Origin: Pyrenophora tritici-repentis
Lineage: Eukaryota > Ascomycota > Dothideomycetes > Pleosporales > Pleosporaceae
Direction: 5' to 3'
Assembly (NCBI RefSeq): GCF_003171515.1
Contig: NC_089399.1
Location: 1,922,001-1,986,000 of the forward strand
DNA length: 64,000 nt
In this document: piece after piece, positions 41,375 through 51,466 of the stretch
Numbering within the stretch: position 1 is the first letter of the stretch
How the letters are laid out: every line of letters starts with the position of its first letter
Program-made: the position numbers and the translations under genes
The notes under the pieces: model-generated
What the model saw: the letters and a program-made list of their open reading frames with translations, nothing else
What the model was told of the DNA's origin: nothing
Database searches by the model: none

Positions 41375-43740
41375 AGTATATCCCAGTCGTCAGAAGTAAG
41401 ACGGATCTCGTTAAGGTGTTTCTCGTTATCGTGCATAAAGACCTTAATTGCAGCCATCTTCTTAATAGCCCGATCCATAACTGAGTACCATGAAGACCAC
41501 CGAGTCTGATTGTCAATCCCTAAGCGGAGGCCTACCTTGCGATCCCACTCTGCTGCATGTATACTTGAGTTGCGCAGCCAGACACATAGTTGATGTAATT
41601 TGCGTAGTGTAGAGATGTTCTCAATACCACAAAAGTCCTCATCAACAGACCCATGGCTATCAACGCTGCGTCTTCGGCGAGACAACCTTTGTCTCTGTGA
41701 GGTTTGTGGAACAGCTTGGGCTTGGGCTCTAGGGTTTCTCTGTCGAGAAGTAAGAACGCTTGAAAACTCTGCGAGAAGCTCTTCCCCCATAACATCCGTT
41801 ACGGCGTCGAGAGCAGCGGTAAGAGCCTCCTTAGAGGATGCAAGCAGGAATGCCTGCAAGGATAAATTGATAATATGACCGATACATCGGATACGGCGCT
41901 CTTTAGCAGTAAATTTAACCTTGTTAATATTAGCACCATCGCGTAACTTAAGCAGCGAAGGCCGATTTTTATATTAAAAGCCATGCTTACGTTGTGCTTA
42001 GTTCGAAGGAGGGTTTCAAGATGCTCCAAACAGGTATCGTTAGATGTTGCGTTATCACCCGTATGCCAGCCAACTCTAGACTGTATCCCATATTCCTCGA
42101 GGGTTTGAAGAAGTAAGTGTGCTTGCTGTTCTCCAGAGTGGCTGTAACGACATTCTGGCAGTCCTAAAAGAGCCTTCTGAAGCTTATATTCGTGATCGAC
42201 CCACTGTGCGCATACAGCAAGGAGAGATGAACGGAACGGTGATGTCCAGAGATCTGTTGATATGTGGATAGGACTCACAGCCGTCGATAAGCTGCCTTTA
42301 ATTACATGGCCTTTATAAAGCTGATAATTCGAGGCGATAAGACGTACGGCTGTACGTCGACTTGTGATAAGCTGGTCTTCAATAAATGGATTGCAAGCAA
42401 GCGCTAGATCCCTCATTTCAGACCATTCGATTGATGAAAAGGCTATTCGACGTCGAGTCAGAAGACCGACAAGCGCATCGCGATACCCTTGTTCATTGAA
42501 GGCGTTGCGGATAATTGTCTGATCAGAGACAGTCCTAAACACTGAAGTGATAGCTGGTTGCGACGACGAAGAAGAAGTTTGCGAGGGCTGAGAAGACTCT
42601 GACGTTGTATGATATGCTAGAACATGGTGGATAGAGTTTACTCGGTGACTGCTAAACCATGAGCGACAGCGTTTGCACACATACTGCTTTTTCAAACGCT
42701 GGCGCTTTGCATTGCTGGTGTTACAGACAGTTTCGGTTCGTATAACAGCGTCAAAGTGTGGCGGCGTTGCGGGTCTTCGCGACGGTGGCGTTGATATCGC
42801 ACTTGCTGACAAGGTATTCGATGACATAACGATAATAGATGCTATAGATAATGGATTTGTTGAGATTTCAGGTTAGTGGGGAGTGGTTGCAGAGTTTTTG
42901 AGATGCAAAGGTGGGGTGCTTGGCGCCAAGCCTCTTATAGCGTTTTTAAATCGTTCACGCGTTTAAGGATTTTCTTAAACGCGTGAACAGTTTAAGCTGT
43001 TAAAGCGTTTTAAAACGTTTTAAGCTAAAACGTTTTACGCAAACGCGTTAAGCTGCCCATGTATGCTTCCAGAATGTGGGTGCTTTCACCACGAGCGCTG
43101 TCTCGTTGATAATCTACGTGCGCTCGACCAGGACTTTGGCAAATGTCCAACCTGCCACATGACTATTTGCGTGCGCACATTGGCTGATTGCATCAACTCT
43201 GACCGTCAAGCCATCTTCGGCTCACAATTCACTGCTCTGCGTAGCGAGGTTTTTATCGTCTTCCCGCACCGCGATGAAGCAGTGAAGTGCATGTCAGAAG
43301 AGGAAGCTGCAACTGCACTATGTCGGCTCGTGAAGGACTATGTCGACGTCCACGCCGAGGAGCTCTTTCGTCTTTGGGGAACCAATCGCGCTGAGCCAGA
43401 TTGGTATACGAGTGTCGTGCACACAGTTGTCAAGCTCTTCCAGGGCTGGAACAGAGCCTTCCGGAACCGCTTCTTCCCAGACTCTGAGGTCTTCCTCAAG
43501 CTCATCGCATGGGCTGAGTTGGTGCGCTTGATGAACACGACGCGTGTCCTGACGCAACTTGCGCAGGGTGAAGATGCGTTCTTTCCTCAACTTCAACAGT
43601 TGCATTCAAAGTTCACGCTGTCTCGGAACCTGTATGAGCTAGAGAAGAAGACGGGACATCTGCATAGTGTGGGCGCTTTTGACTGCGACAAGATTGCACT
43701 TGATGCAGTCCGACTGGCAATGGAGACTCACGTGTCATGA

Positions 43741-44118
43741 GCGTTCATCAGAGAAGCGTGCGCTAGAACGTGCCCCGGTGATAATCATTAGTCGTGCATT
43801 CAAATTCAGGTAATGTTGAGAATACCTGGGTTCAGTCCAGGGTAGAAGGTGCTTGAGAGTCACATGATATGCTGGTGTGGCAGGCACTGCCCGGTGGGCA
43901 ATAGCACCCACCACAATAGAGTGAGACTGCGACACTCAACAAGATAGTCAATACAATACGTTGCAGCCACCCCGCCTTGTCCCTCCTCCCACTCGGTTAT
44001 CCATAGTAGTCATACTACTAGAGGGACCTTGTTCCAATAGATATCCAGAAACGAGTGATTTTTATTTAGTAGATGGAGTTTTTTTTGAATGGTTTAGTGG
44101 TTTCAAAGCCGCGATACA
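43741..44118. other. Host DNA downstream of the RING-type gene
   Basis: No gene recognised. It holds the presumed 3' end of the RING-type gene and the left target-site copy (44105-44118) of the LINE-C insertion. Confidence 0.5.
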
Positions 44119-47100
44119 AAACGAGGCTATTCAAAACAACATCACGCTACAGCACATAAGCGAGATAAACGACCCTAGGAAACAAGATTGCAAGAATCTA
44201 ATTCTAGAAGAGGACCAGGAGCTTCAAAGCAAACTAGAGGAGATAGGGGAAGCAATTACGCAAGTTATCCAACTAGCAGCTGACAAAGCAATCCCAAAAG
44301 TCAAACTAGGTCCTAAACCAAAACCCTGGTGGAACCAGGAGCTTACTAAGCTAAGAAGAGAGCTTACTCACTGCCAAAGAGTCTACACACAACAATTGCA
44401 ACAGTTGTCCATCCAAGAGGCATATCTATTCAAGAAAGACTTCTTAATAGCGCGGAACACCTACGCAAGAGCAATCAAGGATGCCAAGAAGAGACATTGG
44501 AATAGCTTTCTAGAACAAGAAACCCCACAGTCTATCTACAAAGCTATGGCATACACAAAGGATCAAAAGGTCGAAAAGATTCCACCTATCCATGGAGAGA
44601 TACTAGAGAAAACATTCAAAGGAAAGTGCAAGGCCTTTAGAAAAGCACTGTTCCCTCCTCCTCCAACAGCAGAACTACCAAGCTTTCTAAACTATCAAGA
44701 GAGCATTTGGGACTGGCCGCAACTATCAATTTCTGAACTAGAACAAGCCTGTTCTAGTAAAGTTAAAAGTAGTACACCAGGGCCTGACGCCATTACTCAA
44801 GATATTATAACCGCTACGTTTAAGTTCAACCCAGAGATCCTCTTCATCGCCTACTCAATCTTGTTCAATTACGGATACCACCCTCGGTGCTGGAAAGCAG
44901 CTACAGGAGCAATTCTCAAAAACCATCTAAACTAGACTACTCTCTCCCGAAAGCTTATAGAGTAATTACTCTCTTAAACAGCCTAGGGAAGGTACTAGAG
45001 AGAATTATCGCCAAAAGACTAGCTAGTCTAGCAGAAACCACAAACCTCCTACACCCCTCACAAATTGGAGGTAGAAACAAGAAATCTGCAATAGACGCCG
45101 CTCTCCTCCTAGTAGACCAGATTCAACACAAAAAACAGCAAGGCCAAATTACTTCCACAGTGTTCGTGGACGTCAAAGGAGCTTTTGACCACGTCATACA
45201 CAACCGATTTCTAGACCGACTTAAGAAACTTGGACTCCCAATTAGCTTAATTTGCTGGGCGAAATCCTTTCTCTCCAACAGGACCCTAAGACTAGCATTC
45301 GATAATAAGATTGAAGAATTTAGCAAGATTAGAGCAGGCATCCCACAAGGCAGCCCAGTATCACCAATCTTCTTCCTTATCTATATCCGAGACCTATTCC
45401 CAGCCTTACAAAGCTTTCAACTATCGTATATCGACGACCTATCTCTTACTACCTCATCAACCTCTCTAAAGAAAAACATAAGAGCACTGCAAAAAGAGAT
45501 AGCTACACTCTTTGCCAAGGGAGAGCAGCTAGACATTATCTTCGACACATCCAAAACAGAGCTAATCCACTTCACCGCTAAGAAGGAGAGGATAGAAAGA
45601 GCCCTCATACTCCCAAACAACGACCGGATAGAACACAAAGACACTGTCAAGTGGCTAGGTATCTATCTAGACAACCGACTATCATTCAAATCACATGTGT
45701 CTATACGTGTAAGCCAAGCCAGACAAGCTTTCTACAGGCTAGGAAGACTAGCGAACATTGAACTCGGCCTATCAACACACGCTATTAGACAACTATACTT
45801 AGCATGTGTAACCAGCGTGTCAGACTACGGAGCACAAATATACTGGCAAAACCAACCCTACGCTACAAAGAAACTACAGTCACTACACAACCTGGCTTGT
45901 CGAAAAACACTAGGAGTGTTTAGAACAGCACCAACAGTCCCTACAAGCCTCGAAGCGAGCCTACTACCACCAGCAATTAGGCTTAACTCAACTATCCGGA
46001 ACTACGCAAGCAGAGCAAACCTGCTAGCCAACACCCATCCAATTGCAAAGGCAATAACTCGGATCCAATCAACTAATCTCCAACGCTCAAAGAAACCAAA
46101 CCAGCACAGACAGCTACAAACTATTACTAACGCAATTCCTAAAAACAACAAAAGGGACACAGAGCAGACTATCCCATACCGGTTTAGGCCATGGGATACT
46201 CTAAACTATACCGTAACAGTCTCTCAAAAATCCAAAGAAGAGGAGGCAAATGCGCACCAAGCCTACATTAAAACAAGGCTAGACAATTACACGACAATAT
46301 ACTCAGACGCCTCGCAAACACAAGAAGGAAAAGGAATAGGAGTTGGGATAGCAGTCTACAACTCAACTCAGCAAGAGATCTACTCAGAAACAGTTAATAT
46401 CGGACAATACCAGCTAGTCTACAACGGCGAACTAGAAGGGATCACACGAGCATTCGAATACGCAGCAAAGAACGCTACAACCGACCAGGAATTTGAGGTC
46501 TACGCAGATAACCAAGCAGCAATCTACAGGCTTAAAAACCTATCAGATAACCCAGGACAGCATTGGCAACTCCGATGTCTAAAAGCGGCAAATACGATCC
46601 GACGAAAACAAGCAAACATCCACCTACTCTGGGCACCTGGACACACAGATATAGTTGGAAACGAAAGAGCAGACTACCTAGCAAAAGAAGCAACCAAAGA
46701 GGACCCCAGATCAACAACAAAGAGCATTGCCTACCTGGGCACGACAATCAAAAGGATACAACAAACGGAACAACGCCAAGAGTATGAGAAATACAAAGCA
46801 AGAGCAACCGCTCTAAACAAAGCTACCTACTCAGCCAAATACCCTCTTAAAATCAGCAAAACCATCCAAATGCCACAGAACACGAAAAGAGTAACCTCTA
46901 GCGCCTTCTACTCTCTTAAGCTAGGACACGGATACTTCAACTCCTACCTAAAGAGATTTAAGAAACGAGACTCTAATCGCTGCACCTGCCAAAACATCCA
47001 AACGCCAGAACACCTACTACTGTACTGTCATCTATACAAAGACCATCGAAAAACGCTCCTACAAACAATCAAACATCGCCCAGTCACACTACCACTACTA

Positions 47101-47217
47101 CTCCACACTAGTATAGGTATAGAAGCAACCCTAGCTTTTATCACTAGCACCAGAATAGGAACAAGAAAATGGTACCTAGGACAGCCAACAGAAGACCTAC
47201 AGAGAGACACTGTATAA
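44119..47217 (+). pseudogene. LINE-C ORF2 fragment: RT and RNase H, one frameshift
   Basis: About 1030 residues corresponding to the region after the endonuclease. RT motifs are VFVDVKGAFDHV, GIPQGSPVSP and SYIDDLSLT; RNase H motifs are IYSDASQTQ, YADNQAAIY and WAPGHTDIVGNERADYLA; the C-terminal group is CTCQNIQTPEHLLLYC. One A is missing from an A-run near 44917, shifting frame; all else is open. With no endonuclease it cannot move by itself. Confidence 0.9.
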
Positions 47218-47472
47218 AACTAAAACCACAACCCTCTCCTTTGCCACAAGAGCCCGCTGCTACATCTCTTTCTACTTATCAAACTGCTCTTTAGCACCTG
47301 GCAACAAACAGATACAAGCTATCTTTTGTAGAAAAGCCAAAAACCATATTAGCGAACCATACCAGAAAACCATGTAAATTAGAAAAACCAAGATAGAACG
47401 GCCTTCGGCCAAAGTCCTACATAGTCTCTGACTGAAAAAGGACTCTAATGGAATAATAATAATAATAATAAT
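44119..47472 (+). mobile_element. 5'-truncated LINE of a second subfamily (LINE-C), 14-bp TSD
   Basis: Flanked by the direct repeat AAAGCCGCGATACA (44105-44118 and 47473-47486). It lacks ORF1 and the endonuclease, starting within ORF2 between endonuclease and RT, and ends in an (ATA)n tail at about 47453-47472. The protein is clearly related to LINE-A/B but differs throughout, so it is another subfamily. Confidence 0.93.
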
Positions 47473-47593
47473 AAAGCCGCGATACATACCGACCTTTCAC
47501 TTGATTGCAGCTGTGGATCACGAAGGATATATCGATTTACATTGAGGGTTCAATCAAGAAGCATCGTCCTTTCTTCGATACCTACGTTACTGA

Positions 47594-47751
47594 CAGAGAT
47601 GTCAACAAGCAAGTCAAGCTGGCTTGATTCTTATCGATTGCAGATCACAGACAATATAGAGGCTCGTGCACAGTGGCACGTCCCAGAGAATGGTCTGTGA
47701 TCTGCAATCGATAAGAATCAAGCCAGCTTGACTTGCTTGTTGACATCTCTG
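47594..47751. mobile_element. Foldback MITE: perfect 59-bp inverted repeat, TSD GTTACTGA
   Basis: Arms 47594-47652 and 47693-47751 are exact reverse complements around a 40-bp centre, which itself contains a small hairpin (CGTGC...GCACG). The 8-bp duplication GTTACTGA is at 47586-47593 and 47752-47759. Each end begins CAGAGATGTCAACAAGCAAG, very close to the right end of hAT-4 (CAGAGAAGTCAACAAACA). It is non-coding and lies 21 bp beyond the 3' end of the N-acetyltransferase gene. Confidence 0.9.
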
Positions 47752-47772
47752 GTTACTGAAAATGCATTCAGA

Positions 47773-48801
47773 TCATCCCAGTCGGCGATCTGCTGGAATC
47801 CCGTTCTTTTCCTCTTCGGTTAACTCCACGCCGAAAATCTCTTTCAATGCTTCCACACGCTCATCCTCTGTCTTGCAGTCCTTCAGAACCCGTCGATCGG
47901 TACCGATAGTCTCCTTAACCTCGCCGCCAAATAACGTGACATTTCCAACAACAACTTCGCGCTCCTCGTCCATGATCATTTTTGTAGATGTTACATATCT
48001 GGTAAAGAATGAGCGTTTGTTTGCGGACGTATACCACGACATGATCTCATAGTCCTGAGGCAGAAACTCCGTCTCAGTGAAACAATACACCGGCACCCAC
48101 TGGCTCTCTCCATCGTCCACGGGATTGTAGCAAACATCATAGCACCACAGCTTGTTGGAATGTGTTCCATACGACTCTGCTATGGCACGTGATTGTAGGC
48201 GTATCTTTCGTGGAGCAATGCTGGTTGTTTCAAAGCCATCCCGCAACGGACAAGGCAAGCAAGGACCCATAGATCCCATGCCCACGTCCACAACATACCA
48301 TTCGTTGTCAAGTCGGACAAGATTGAGCATGTGGTTCCAGCCATCGTAGGTCATGGCCTGGTTGCGGCGGACCTCTGGGTAGGGGCTCATTGCGCGTGAT
48401 ACGCGACCGCCGCAATTGCGCACTTCGTAGCCAAGCGAGCGGAGGACTGTCCCGAAAAAGGTGTTGTTCTCCATGCATCGTCCTCCACGTCGCTTGGTGA
48501 CGATCTTTGTGTAGAGGTCCGCGACATCAAGGGTAATGGTTTTGTGTGCGGAGTAATGTAGTTCAAGGTTCTCGAAAGGCACAGTGCAGGTGTGATATCT
48601 GACCAGGGCCTGCAGAAATGGGAGCCCATGCTCGGTGGCGGTAGCCTTGGTTCGGTCCGATAGAACAGGCGAATCGAGATACTGTTGTGGAAGTCCGAGT
48701 CGCTTAAAATAATCCTGCAACTGGACCTCACTGTAGCGAGGACGGTCGCCGTCGCTCAGCGGTAGTTGAGTCAAGGAGGTGGGCACCGAAGTTTGTGACA
48801 T
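47773..48801 (-). CDS. Arylamine N-acetyltransferase (or N-malonyltransferase)
   Basis: 342 aa, single exon. It starts at ATG 48801; a TTG two codons earlier is not a likely start. It transfers an acyl group from CoA to arylamines in the cytosol. The catalytic triad is visible: Cys109 in RRGGRCMENN, His157 in GWNHMLNLV, Asp172 in YVVDVGMG. The N-terminal PFENLELH motif is also typical. Length fits fungal NATs. In Fusarium a homologue (NAT1/FDB2) N-malonylates 2-aminophenol during benzoxazolinone breakdown; other fungal NATs acetylate anilines. Sequence alone cannot tell acetyl- from malonyl-CoA preference. It is co-oriented with the hydrolase and monooxygenase upstream; a MITE lies in its upstream region and a foldback element just past its 3' end. 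Confidence 0.93.
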   Translation of the reverse strand: MSQTSVPTSLTQLPLSDGDRPRYSEVQLQDYFKRLGLPQQYLDSPVLSDRTKATATEHGLPFLQALVRYHTCTVPFENLELHYSAHKTITLDVADLYTKIVTKRRGGRCMENNTFFGTVLRSLGYEVRNCGGRVSRAMSPYPEVRRNQAMTYDGWNHMLNLVRLDNEWYVVDVGMGSMGPCLPCPLRDGFETTSIAPRKIRLQSRAIAESYGTHSNKLWCYDVCYNPVDDGESQWVPVYCFTETEFLPQDYEIMSWYTSANKRSFFTRYVTSTKMIMDEEREVVVGNVTLFGGEVKETIGTDRRVLKDCKTEDERVEALKEIFGVELTEEEKNGIPADRRLG

Positions 48802-49489
48802 TGTCAATATCAGGATTGTGGTTTAGACGTATCAACCAGAGTCGATCAGAAGATCAATACAGATATGTGATGCAACGTCGGAGATGTATCTACCTAGGCA
48901 CAAGACTCGGATGTGTCCCGTTGCGCGTTGATTGACGCTGGGAGGCGAGACATGGACACGGACACGGCTGCTTCGGAGTCCATGCGTCGGATGGTGAATC
49001 GCCATCCCCACTTTATGACGTCTTTAGCCTAGATGATACTAGCTTATCGGGTCTAACTCGGGATTACACCCGGACTTGCCGCGGCAGTTAGCGTGACCTT
49101 TAGCGAGCCCGGGCTAGTTGCGCTCTCCTCCAACAGTCACTTTTTCTCTAGTCTACGCACCTTGGAGATGAGCCCCACCACCACCATGTGCAATTTTTGC
49201 GGATCAAATTAAATGCATTGACTCTAATCATCTAAGTATTTTACTGTACTACCGCTACGTAATGGGCTGAAGATACCGACCCCAATCCCTTCTCTCGCTG
49301 CCGAGTGTAATATGTGCACCACTCATATGGCTCACATTACAGATCCAGAGTTATCACTACAGTGCAAAACTTTCGCAATGAAACCGCTGGCTCATGCACC
49401 TTGGATGAAAGTAGTAACAGTATACATGAGTAGTATCTGACCAGTAATTGGTTCAGTCTCTGGGAGAGTGTACACAACTTACATTTCAG
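48802..49489. other. Upstream region of the N-acetyltransferase gene
   Basis: About 690 bp without a convincing gene. Two CGG triplets in direct orientation (around 48974-48992) could be Zn2Cys6 factor sites, but such triplets are common. Otherwise nothing specific is seen. Confidence 0.3.
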
Positions 49490-49651
49490 CACAGTCCGCA
49501 ACAATCAATTAAGTGGGTCCTAGAAGGTTCAGATTGGATTGATTGATTACCGCTTTAAGCCTAGTAGTTACCTATAGGAGTTTAAGCCCTACCTAGATAG
49601 GTAAGTGGGTCTAGGAGAGTGACCGGATTGAATTGATTGTTGCGGAGTCTA
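49490..49651 (+). mobile_element. 162-bp hAT-type MITE, copy 2, TSD CATTTCAG
   Basis: Same element as 32375-32536. TSDs are at 49482-49489 and 49652-49659. It lies in the space between the N-acetyltransferase and the metallo-hydrolase genes. Confidence 0.95.
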
Positions 49652-49916
49652 CATTTCAGCAGCAGTCATGAAAACACCAAGAAGACCAATCAGTACATGA
49701 AATCTAAATCTGATTTTCTACATAATCGATGCATTCTGACGATCTCTAAAATCAGACATCCATATCAGCATTGGATATATGAAGCTGAAGCGCTTGACAA
49801 GAGCCTCAGCTACGAGGCTGAGCCCGACTTCCTGAAGGCCTTGGAACCGGGCTGCACATTACGGACCATTGCTGGAAGTGTCTAAACCCAGAATATATCT
49901 AAAAGTATGAGATGAC

Positions 49917-51038
49917 TCAAACAACTTCCCGCGCAAACTCCGCCAAGAAACCCCAGAAACTCTTCTCCTTCCACCCCTTAACCTTCCACTCATTTGCCCC
50001 CGCTGGGAAGAACTTCACAACCCCCCTTAAACTTTCATCATGCGCAATTACCGGAAAAATATTCTGCCAAGCATCAAACTCTGTCATCTTCTCTATACTC
50101 CTCGTCGCCTCTGCCGCGCAAAAGTGCCACCCACCCTCCGCAGGCGTAGGATCGAAGAACGGCTCCTTGCGGCTTTTCTTCGGGTGCATAGCGACGAACA
50201 TCTCTCCTGGACAACTCGGGGGCACCATGGGAAGACGATGGCGTAGAGGATGCGGGGCTATCTCTTGCGGTAAGGGATTGTAGTTTGTGGGACGAAACTC
50301 ACCCCCATGATGCGCAATATCGCCCCCCAAGAAGATGAACGTCGGTGGCTCAACCGTCGTACGCGCGAGCACAGAGATATGTCCCACCGTATGTCCCGGC
50401 GTATTGAGTAAGTAAAAACTTCCATCGCCGTAGAAATCCAGGGCTTGGAATTTGCCTATTTGCAACCTTTTGCCGAACTCTTCGTTAGCGTCGTCAAAGT
50501 CAACCTCACACAACTGCCGTCCTGCCCACGCACGCTCATCAACATGCGACTCCGGCACCGTCGGAAATGCAGGCACAAAATGCCTTTTAAACCCCGGTCC
50601 GACGATCAAATCTGTGGTAGGCGGGAAACGCCCCGGATCGCCCACGTGATCGAAATGCCAGTGCGACCATATGATCCCGCCGATATCAGTAAGCGACACA
50701 CCGTTTTCAGTTAGAATGGTAGCAACGTCCTTTTCAACCGTGATAATGTAGCCCGAGCGCTCGATTCCCTGAACGAATGTTGTGGGGCAGTTTTCTCGCC
50801 AATCTTTGCGCACGCCGAGGTCGAAGAGAAGGGTGGCGTGTTTGCTGGTGTTGGTGGGGTGGCGGATTAGGAAGGAGTAGGATCCGACGGAAATTTTTGT
50901 GAAGGAGCCGATTTGAGGGTGCATGAAGGTGTTTGTGGGGAAGCCGCTCATGTGGCTGGTTGTGTCGATTATGGAGACGTTGACGGTGTGGTGGGACAGG
51001 GGAATGTTTAGGGGGGGAGGGGGTTGTGTGGATGCCAT
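49917..51038 (-). CDS. Metallo-beta-lactamase-fold hydrolase (lactonase/lactamase-like)
   Basis: 373 aa from ATG 51038 ([11 protein letters not shown]). An upstream-extended frame to 51188 exists but its start is not better supported. It is a single exon and probably cytosolic, as no signal peptide is apparent. Metal ligands: HxHxDH in [11 protein letters not shown], a further His in NTPGHTVGH, an Asp in FLGGDIAHH, and a late His in AMHPKK or FPVIAHDE. This is the di-zinc MBL fold seen in N-acyl-homoserine lactonases and in the Fusarium MBL1 that opens the benzoxazolinone ring. The substrate is not known here; ring opening of a lactone or lactam fits the neighbours. It sits about 430 bp from the monooxygenase gene, same strand. 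Confidence 0.88.
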   Translation of the reverse strand: MASTQPPPPLNIPLSHHTVNVSIIDTTSHMSGFPTNTFMHPQIGSFTKISVGSYSFLIRHPTNTSKHATLLFDLGVRKDWRENCPTTFVQGIERSGYIITVEKDVATILTENGVSLTDIGGIIWSHWHFDHVGDPGRFPPTTDLIVGPGFKRHFVPAFPTVPESHVDERAWAGRQLCEVDFDDANEEFGKRLQIGKFQALDFYGDGSFYLLNTPGHTVGHISVLARTTVEPPTFIFLGGDIAHHGGEFRPTNYNPLPQEIAPHPLRHRLPMVPPSCPGEMFVAMHPKKSRKEPFFDPTPAEGGWHFCAAEATRSIEKMTEFDAWQNIFPVIAHDESLRGVVKFFPAGANEWKVKGWKEKSFWGFLAEFAREVV

Positions 51039-51466
51039 TTCTTTACTCCGTGTTGCAGATGTAGCTTGTGATTCGTTTCGCTGATATGTTCGTTTGTGAA
51101 AATGGTCAGGTGTACAGGTGATTGGAACCATGCAGTGCATTTGAGCCTCAAAACTCGCGATTGTGATAAGGGAGACTCGGAAAAGCATAGTTCCGCATGG
51201 GTGTCACAACAGTGTTTCTTTGACGAATGTGCGGTATCTAACTTTGCGGGCTGTACCGATGATGGATAGAAAAGGTGGGGTAATTGTGGAAATGTAGCCG
51301 GCATGGAAGGGAACGTTGAACCTGATTCGTTGAATTTACAACGCTACGTCTAGAATGAAGAAGCGTTGCATCGACGTGTCAACCCCAAAAGTTCTTGAAA
51401 ACCGGGACACACGAAATGCAAGGCAAGCAAGCATCATCCCGTATATATCACAGGTATCTAGATAAT

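Larger units (their letters stand above)
31705..42827 (-). pseudogene. hAT transposase (hAT-3) split by hAT-4, Copia and a MITE
   Basis: N-terminus from ATG 42827 with BED finger (YVCKRCRSWF, His in HHVLAYH), STDLWTSPFRSSLLAV and WHTGDNATSNDTC. After a frame change near 41965, RRIRCIGHIINLSLQAF and more core sequence to 41383. It resumes after hAT-4 at 38047 (DILQKAHTFLQPF) and runs to about 37930. A short intron (donor GTAAGC, acceptor near 32605 ending TATAG) contains the Copia insertion. The last exon (IHYSKDENEDLR and onward) is cut by the MITE, then YYNMTDQVPVYASAILL and the dimerisation region (ISILSIAAESSEPERTFSGAR), ending at 31705. The pre-insertion frame is intact except near 41965. 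Confidence 0.85.
31563..43065 (-). mobile_element. hAT-3 DNA transposon, TSD CTTCCAGA, containing hAT-4, Copia and a MITE
   Basis: Inverted ends CATACATGGGCA. 8-bp duplications CTTCCAGA are at 31555-31562 and 43066-43073. AACGTTTTAA/AACGCGTT-rich words fill both ends (31575-31680 and 42940-43050). Removing the nested MITE (162 bp), Copia (5251 bp), hAT-4 (3327 bp) and their extra TSDs leaves about 2.7 kb, normal for a hAT. It is inserted inside the RING motif of the host gene. Confidence 0.93.
26956..43740 (+). pseudogene. Host RING-type zinc-finger gene split by two hAT insertions
   Basis: Three plus-strand pieces (26956-27204, 30292-31562, 43074-43740) join in one frame once hAT-2, hAT-3 and one copy of each 8-bp TSD are removed. 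The result is about 728 aa from the ATG at 26956. The RING lies across the hAT-3 site: CQSC near the end of piece two, then CGCFHHERC and CPTC at the start of piece three, a C-x2-C, C-x-C, H-x3-C, C-x2-C layout. Further Cys-rich patches are VACRC, VVCRC and CAEFFCG. The middle is Ser/Pro/Thr-rich and the C-terminus helical. RING proteins are usually ubiquitin ligases, but the partner is unknown. As it stands the gene should give only truncated products; the 3' ORF alone (ATG 43063) could yield 225 aa. Confidence 0.85.

Noticed and set aside
47653..47692. Inner hairpin of the foldback element as a terminator or riboswitch
   Set aside because: It is the centre of a MITE with TSDs; no independent sign of an RNA regulator.
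49637..49885. 82-aa plus-strand ORF overlapping the MITE end
   Set aside because: Starts at the MITE edge, has no recognisable domain and looks accidental.
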